Shown one piece after another: positions 59,383 through 64,000 of a stretch of 64,000 bases of DNA (position 1 is its first letter; each line of letters begins with the position of its first letter). Location of the stretch: positions 273,375 to 337,374 of the forward strand of contig NZ_JAGGQQ010000004.1 of assembly GCF_018613195.1 (NCBI RefSeq), written 5' to 3'. Made by a program: the position numbers and the translations under genes. Source of the stretch: Bacillus sp. ISL-45. GTDB lineage: Bacteria > Bacillota > Bacilli > Bacillales > Cytobacillaceae. Under the pieces are notes generated by a model. It saw nothing but the letters and a program-made list of their open reading frames with translations, did no database searches and had not been told where the DNA came from.

Positions 59383-60735
59383 TTACTTAAGCTTATGCAC
59401 GGCCTCGATAAACATGTCTCCCCTGACCTCAAAAGTTTTGTACTGATCCCAGCTTGCGCAAGCAGGAGACAGCAGGATAACATCGCCTGGTTCTGAATGT
59501 TCAAATGCCACGGGAACGGCCTTTTCCACATTATCGGCCCGCAGAATCGTTTTTATTCCTGCATCATGTCCAGCCTGTCCAACTTTTTCAGCTGTTTCTC
59601 CAAAGGTGATCAAGGTCTTTACATTTTTCAGTGAAGGAACAAGCTCATCAAAAGAATTGCCTCTGTCAAGACCGCCGGCCAGCAATACAATCGGAGCTTC
59701 GAACGCCGCCAGGGCATTTTCAGTTGCTAAAATATTGGTTGCTTTAGAGTCATTATAAAATTTACGTTCATCGATAGTAGCCACATACTGGAGCCTGTGG
59801 CGAACGCCTGCAAAGGTAGTAAGCACCTTATTGATGGCTTCTTTATCTCCACCTGAAAGCAGCGTCGCCGCTACGGCCGATAGTATATTCTCCAGATTAT
59901 GCTTGCCCGGCAGGACGATATCCTTGGTTTCAATAATCTGCTCCCCGTTAAAGCAAACCCAGCCATCCTTCACATAAGCCCCACTTTCAAGCACCTTCCT
60001 TGTTGAAAAAGGAACAATGTGCGCTCTTGAATTTCGGGCAATTTCCATGCATTCCTCCTGGTCGGCATTGATAATCAGGAAGTCTTCTTCAGTCTGGTTC
60101 TGTGTGATCCGAGCCTTGGCTCCCATATATTCTTTCCTCGTGCCGTGATAGTCAAGGTGAGCATCATACAGATTTGTAATAATGGCGATACGTGGTTTAA
60201 ACTGATCGATCCCCATCAATTGAAATGATGACAATTCGATTACGATTGTATTTTCAGAAGTTGCTTCCTGGGCAACACCTGATGCAACAGTTCCGATATT
60301 GCCTGCAATCAACGGATGCTTATCCCCCGCTTCAAGCATTTCGAAAATCAGCGTGGTAGTAGTCGTCTTTCCGTTCGTGCCTGTTATGCCAATCAGGGGT
60401 GCATCAGAAATCTGGTAAGCCAGTTCAACCTCTGTAATAACCGGAATTCCTTTTTCAATCGCTTTTTGAATCATAGGGTTATAGTATGGGATTCCAGGGT
60501 TCTTGACGACCAGTTCAAAACCTTCGTCCATCAATTCGATTGGGTGGGTTCCACAAACAACCTTGATTCCCTGCTCAAGCAACCCTTGCGCTTCTGGATT
60601 TTCAGCAAGGGGCTTGCTGTCGTTGACCGTTACAAAAGCCCCTAATTTATGTAGAAGAGCCGCTGCGCTGACTCCACTCTTGGCAAGGCCAAGTACAAGT
60701 ATTTTTTTATGTTGGTATGTTTTGATATATTTCAT
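59383..60735 (-). CDS. murD: UDP-N-acetylmuramoylalanine--D-glutamate ligase
   Basis: Adds D-Glu to UDP-MurNAc-Ala with ATP. The 450 residues have the Rossmann-like N-domain ([20 protein letters not shown]), the P-loop [19 protein letters not shown] near 116-134, [12 protein letters not shown] near 189-200 and, in the C-domain, [17 protein letters not shown] near 317-333 and [13 protein letters not shown] near 344. Start ATG is at the base next to the mraY stop. Confidence 0.97.
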   Translation of the reverse strand: MKYIKTYQHKKILVLGLAKSGVSAAALLHKLGAFVTVNDSKPLAENPEAQGLLEQGIKVVCGTHPIELMDEGFELVVKNPGIPYYNPMIQKAIEKGIPVITEVELAYQISDAPLIGITGTNGKTTTTTLIFEMLEAGDKHPLIAGNIGTVASGVAQEATSENTIVIELSSFQLMGIDQFKPRIAIITNLYDAHLDYHGTRKEYMGAKARITQNQTEEDFLIINADQEECMEIARNSRAHIVPFSTRKVLESGAYVKDGWVCFNGEQIIETKDIVLPGKHNLENILSAVAATLLSGGDKEAINKVLTTFAGVRHRLQYVATIDERKFYNDSKATNILATENALAAFEAPIVLLAGGLDRGNSFDELVPSLKNVKTLITFGETAEKVGQAGHDAGIKTILRADNVEKAVPVAFEHSEPGDVILLSPACASWDQYKTFEVRGDMFIEAVHKLK

Positions 60736-61710
60736 TTAGATCCACACCTCAATATAAATTCCTAGAATCGCGAAAAGCAGGCCGACAGTCCAGAATGTGA
60801 CAACGACACGCCATTCTGACCAGCCAATCAACTCATAGTGATGGTGAAGCGGACTCATCCTGAAAATTCTCTTCCCTGTGGTTTTAAATGAGATAACCTG
60901 AAGGATAACAGATAATGTTTCAATCACGAAAATACCGCCAATGATGATTAGTATTATCTCAAGCTTTGCAAGGATGGCGACAGTTGCGATCGCCCCACCC
61001 AGAGCAAGCGAACCCGTATCTCCCATGAACACTTTCGCCGGATGCGCATTAAATACCAGGAAACCCAAAACAGCGCCCACGACCGCTACCGAAAAAATCG
61101 ACAGCTCGTATTGAGACTGGCTCCATGCAAGTACAGCGAATGCACCAAACGCAATGGCTGCAGTACCGGAAACCAGCCCGTCAAGCCCGTCCGTCAGGTT
61201 AACAGCATTGGAAAACCCGACCATCCAGAAAATAATGAACAGGGCATATCCCCATCCAAGATCAAAAGAGATGTCAGTTAATGGGATGCTGACTTCTGTT
61301 GAAAAATCACTCTGCATGAATATGAAATAAAAAATGACGGAAATAATAATCTGACCAAGCAGCTTTTGTTTTGAAGTCAAGCCAAGATTTCGCTTCATAA
61401 CTACCTTGATGAAGTCATCCATAAAGCCAAGCAGACCAAATCCTAAAGTAACAAATAACAACAGATACGTTTCCACTGAAGGTTGAGAGAACTTCCCTGT
61501 CATCACAAGTGTCGTAATTGTGATGGAGATTAAGATCATCACGCCGCCCATTGTTGGTGTACCTGTTTTTTTCTGATGCGATTTCGGCCCTTCTTCTCTG
61601 ATGCTCTGGCCAAATTTAAGCCTTCTCAAAAAAGGAATAAACACTGGAGAAAGCAGAACAGTGATCAGGAATCCCATCAATATTGTGAAAAAGATAACTT
61701 GCTCCAGCAT
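60736..61710 (-). CDS. mraY: Phospho-N-acetylmuramoyl-pentapeptide transferase
   Basis: Integral membrane enzyme making lipid I from undecaprenyl phosphate. Starting at [14 protein letters not shown] (ATG at 61710) it has 324 residues, the family length; the frame is open 14 codons upstream into the preceding gene. Ten membrane helices, the [14 protein letters not shown] motif near 46, Asp pair in [17 protein letters not shown] near 90, [13 protein letters not shown] near 170 and the HHHYE loop [14 protein letters not shown] near 290. Confidence 0.97.
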   Translation of the reverse strand: MLEQVIFFTILMGFLITVLLSPVFIPFLRRLKFGQSIREEGPKSHQKKTGTPTMGGVMILISITITTLVMTGKFSQPSVETYLLLFVTLGFGLLGFMDDFIKVVMKRNLGLTSKQKLLGQIIISVIFYFIFMQSDFSTEVSIPLTDISFDLGWGYALFIIFWMVGFSNAVNLTDGLDGLVSGTAAIAFGAFAVLAWSQSQYELSIFSVAVVGAVLGFLVFNAHPAKVFMGDTGSLALGGAIATVAILAKLEIILIIIGGIFVIETLSVILQVISFKTTGKRIFRMSPLHHHYELIGWSEWRVVVTFWTVGLLFAILGIYIEVWI

Positions 61711-61711
61711 T

Positions 61712-62161
61712 CTATTCCTCACCTGCCTTATTCTTATTGCTGCCAAGACCATTGATGTTTTCAGCCATCACAGCTATATCATATGATTCATCAGCTTCAT
61801 TAAGAAGTGCTTTGTTCAGGAAAATGAATTTAGTTCTTTCCTTGATCTCTTCGTGTTGTGATAAGTAATCGTAGTATGAGTTCATAATTTTCTCTAAGCC
61901 TTTCAAATTATCTTTTGTGTAAAAAACCGGGAAGTGATTAGGCGCATAAGCCGGCACCTGCTCGCCTTCAGGCCAGACAGCTGCCACAGCGCCATTCGAT
62001 ATCGCTTCCTGCAGAGTACCTGAATCATTCGATACAGGGACAAACAGCCCTTTAGGCTGTTTGGCTTCAGCGAGACTGCTTACAGTATGAAAGCGGATAT
62101 TCTCACCCTTTATTCCAGTTGTTCTTGAAAATAGACTTGAAACATCCTGGTATGTCAGCAT
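61712..62161 (-). CDS. MurF-like protein consisting of the N-terminal domain only
   Basis: The 149 residues resemble the UDP-binding N-terminal domain of Mur[30 protein letters not shown] and [20 protein letters not shown] follow the family pattern. The catalytic ATP domain (GTNGKT) and the C-terminal domain are absent; the last 50 residues are not recognisable. It has a good GAGAGGTAAT site, starts one base after murE and stops one base before mraY, so it is translationally coupled. B. subtilis has no gene here. It could be a remnant of a murE-murF-mraY order or a small protein with a retained role. Full-length MurF is presumably elsewhere. Confidence 0.75.
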   Translation of the reverse strand: MLTYQDVSSLFSRTTGIKGENIRFHTVSSLAEAKQPKGLFVPVSNDSGTLQEAISNGAVAAVWPEGEQVPAYAPNHFPVFYTKDNLKGLEKIMNSYYDYLSQHEEIKERTKFIFLNKALLNEADESYDIAVMAENINGLGSNKNKAGEE

Positions 62162-62162
62162 A

Positions 62163-63623
62163 TTACCTCTCCTCTATCGCCTCGCGTGCCACAATCCGGT
62201 CATCAAAATCAAATGTTCTGTCACCAATTTGCTGATACGTTTCGTGGCCCTTGCCAGCAATCAGGATGACATCTCCTGACTTCGCATTTTTCACGGCATG
62301 CTGGATAGCTTCTTTCCGATCAATGATTGAAGTATAAACTTCACCCTTTACTCCTTCTTCCATATCCTTGATGATTTCTGCCGGATCCTCGCTTCGGGGA
62401 TTATCCGATGTGAAGATAGCATCTGTAGAATATTCACAGGCGATTTTCGCCATAAGCGGACGCTTTGTGCGATCACGGTCACCACCACAGCCTACTATAC
62501 AAAATACCCTTTTCTGGGCAAATTGCTGTATGGTCTTCAGTACATTCTCAAGGCTATCCGGTGTATGGGCATAGTCAACAATCACAGAGAAATCCTGTCC
62601 CGCATCGACTACTTCAAATCTTCCCGAAACTCCCTTGACACCTTCCACAGAGGCGATGATATCATCTAAAGATAAGCCGGAAACTACGGCAGCTCCGATA
62701 CTGGCGAGTACATTATAGATGCTGAACTTGCCGATCAACTGGATGTTTACCTTTTTCACGCCAATAGGACTGACCAAATCAAATGATGTACCGCTTGCTG
62801 TCATTGCGATGTTGACCGCCTGCAGGTCAGCATGGTTATCAATGCCGTAAGTTAATATATGGGCAGTTGTCAGCATGGCGAATTCGTCACTTGCCGGATC
62901 ATCTGCATTCAGGACAGCAAATTTAGGTTTCTCATGGTTGAAGGCATTTCCGAGCTGTGAAAACAGAAGCCCCTTCGCTTTTCTGTATTCTTCCATTGTC
63001 TTGTGGTAGTCCAAATGGTCCTGCGTCAGGTTTGTGAAAACAGCAACATTGTAATCCGTACCATGGACACGTCCATAAACGAGCGCATGCGATGATACCT
63101 CCATTACTGCTGACTTCACCTGTTCGTCAACCATCCTCTTGAATGTCTTTTGCAAAGTCAGGCTTTCAGGAGTTGTATTCTTGACTTCAAAGATTTGCTC
63201 GCCGATTTTTGTGTACATCGTTCCAATCAGACCGGTCTTCTGGCCAGCATCCTTGAAAATCTGTTCAATAATATGGCTGGTCGTTGTCTTTCCATTGGTA
63301 CCCGTTATCCCTACCATATGAAGCTTCTGGCTGGGCTGGCCGTAAAAAGCATCAGCAAGCACTGCCATTGCCCGGACAGTGTCCTTGACAACAATTACCG
63401 GGACATTCACAGGTAATTCTCGTTCAGCGAGAACGGCTGCAGCTCCATTTTTCACTGCTGAACCAGCAAAATCATGACCATCAACTGTATAACCTTTTAT
63501 GCATATGAATAAACTTCCAGGAGTCACTCTGCGGTTATCATTCTCAATTGAAGTAATTTCGGGATTTTCTCCCTTGTAATCCACGAACGGGCGCAAGTAA
63601 CCAATCAATTCGTGTAATTTCAT
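62163..63623 (-). CDS. murE: UDP-MurNAc-L-Ala-D-Glu--meso-diaminopimelate ligase
   Basis: Adds the third stem residue. ATG at 63623 is chosen (GAGAGGA 10 bases upstream), giving 486 residues; a TTG three codons earlier is too near the ribosome site. Motifs: [20 protein letters not shown] near 27-46, [18 protein letters not shown] near 106-123, the carbamylated Lys region YRKAKGLLF near 215, and DNPRSEDP near 405, which marks meso-diaminopimelate rather than lysine as substrate. Confidence 0.97.
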   Translation of the reverse strand: MKLHELIGYLRPFVDYKGENPEITSIENDNRRVTPGSLFICIKGYTVDGHDFAGSAVKNGAAAVLAERELPVNVPVIVVKDTVRAMAVLADAFYGQPSQKLHMVGITGTNGKTTTSHIIEQIFKDAGQKTGLIGTMYTKIGEQIFEVKNTTPESLTLQKTFKRMVDEQVKSAVMEVSSHALVYGRVHGTDYNVAVFTNLTQDHLDYHKTMEEYRKAKGLLFSQLGNAFNHEKPKFAVLNADDPASDEFAMLTTAHILTYGIDNHADLQAVNIAMTASGTSFDLVSPIGVKKVNIQLIGKFSIYNVLASIGAAVVSGLSLDDIIASVEGVKGVSGRFEVVDAGQDFSVIVDYAHTPDSLENVLKTIQQFAQKRVFCIVGCGGDRDRTKRPLMAKIACEYSTDAIFTSDNPRSEDPAEIIKDMEEGVKGEVYTSIIDRKEAIQHAVKNAKSGDVILIAGKGHETYQQIGDRTFDFDDRIVAREAIEER

Positions 63624-63750
63624 AAATATCAAATCCTCTCAAACAACATGGCGACTCTTATTTTACATGATTAGGCTGAAATTAGCCATTGTGGAGATGA
63701 AAAGAACAAGCCCTTTTTACGTGAGTAAGTGCAGAAATAGCCGGCAGCCT

Positions 63751-63786
63751 AAAACAGGCGGCGGATGATTATCCTGCCGCCGCCTG
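63751..63786 (-). terminator. Terminator of spoVD
   Basis: CAGGCGGCGG and CCGCCGCCTG form a perfect 10-bp GC stem around a 12-base loop, followed on minus by TTTTAGG. It lies 34 bases past the spoVD stop. murE therefore probably has its own promoter in 63624-63750, though none is obvious. Confidence 0.75.
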
Positions 63787-63820
63787 CTCACGTTAAGCTT
63801 TTGTTTCTAGCATATCTTCG

Positions 63821-64000
63821 TTAATCGTTCATATAAACCCTGATCGTTGACCCTTCCTTGATTTTCACTCCTGGTGAAGGAAGCTGTTTAACAACCTTCT
63901 CGCCATCGCCTGCAATATCTAATTTGAAATTGATCAATTGCTGCCTGAGTTCTTGTTTGGTTAAGCCGATCAGGTCAGGGACCTCCACCATTGGTGTATC
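63821..64000 (-). CDS. spoVD: C-terminal PASTA domain of a penicillin-binding protein, probably SpoVD (partial)
   Basis: Only the last 59 residues lie in the window. They form one PASTA domain: TPMVEVPDLIGLTKQELRQQ, then VVKQLPSPGVKIKEGSTIRV and a short tail ending in MND. Its place directly upstream of murE is that of spoVD, the class B PBP partner of SpoVE in cortex synthesis; the division PBP2B would usually come one gene further up. Assignment rests on position and the single terminal PASTA domain. Confidence 0.85.
   Translation of the reverse strand, partial: DTPMVEVPDLIGLTKQELRQQLINFKLDIAGDGEKVVKQLPSPGVKIKEGSTIRVYMND

Noticed and set aside
61712-62161. Calling the MurF-like gene a pseudogene outright
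   Set aside because: The frame is intact with a ribosome site and single-base spacing on both sides, so a functional small protein cannot be excluded.

Overview
This window is core chromosome of an endospore-forming member of the Bacillaceae, most like Bacillus, Mesobacillus or Cytobacillus. The evidence is a run of Bacillus-type sporulation genes (spoVD tail, spoVE, spoIIGA, sigE, sigG, spoVM), B. subtilis-like protein sequences throughout, AGGAGG-type ribosome binding sites, PyrR attenuators and a T-box. Gene order follows the B. subtilis block from spoVD to yloV, presented here in reverse complement, so nearly everything reads on the minus strand. Only rpmB, rqcH and a DUF3231 gene read on plus. 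I see no rRNA, tRNA, CRISPR array, prophage or intact insertion sequence.

In the direction of transcription (high to low coordinates): 64000-50059 is the division and cell wall (dcw) cluster: spoVD tail, murE, a MurF-like N-domain protein, mraY, murD, spoVE, murG, murB, divIB, ylxW, ylxX, sbp, ftsA, ftsZ. A 972-base gap full of repeat modules separates ftsZ from spoIIGA. 49086-46435 is spoIIGA-sigE-sigG, which drives early mother-cell and late forespore transcription. 46265-42238 is ylmC-ylmD-ylmE-sepF-ylmG-ylmH-divIVA. Then come T-box-controlled ileS, ylyA, lspA and rluD. 36845-24943 is the complete de novo UMP operon pyrR-P-B-C-AA-AB-K-D-F-E, with three PyrR attenuators.

24942-20776 holds a DUF3231 gene, a DedA-family gene and rqcH, where B. 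subtilis (from memory) has sulfate assimilation genes. 20775-1 runs yloB (Ca ATPase), yloC, remA, gmk, rpoZ, coaBC, priA, def, fmt, rsmB, rlmN, prpC, prkC, rsgA, rpe, thiN, spoVM, rpmB (opposite strand), yloU and the start of fakA.

The genes join peptidoglycan precursor synthesis, the Z-ring and its membrane anchors, the sporulation sigma cascade, pyrimidine supply, translation initiation and quality control (fmt/def, RqcH, YlmH), and PASTA-kinase signalling (PrkC/PrpC/RsgA).

Most coding sequence is ordinary. The less ordinary material is: a MurF-like protein without a catalytic domain, coupled between murE and mraY; two 120-base repeats, about 92 percent identical, with RNA-like folding and one covarying pair; a roughly 180-base inverted-repeat element between spoVE and murG; a short ATTGGCGA array; a repeat-stuffed spoIIG leader; and a sigG leader whose Shine-Dalgarno sits in a hairpin. 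No clearly new multi-gene system is visible.
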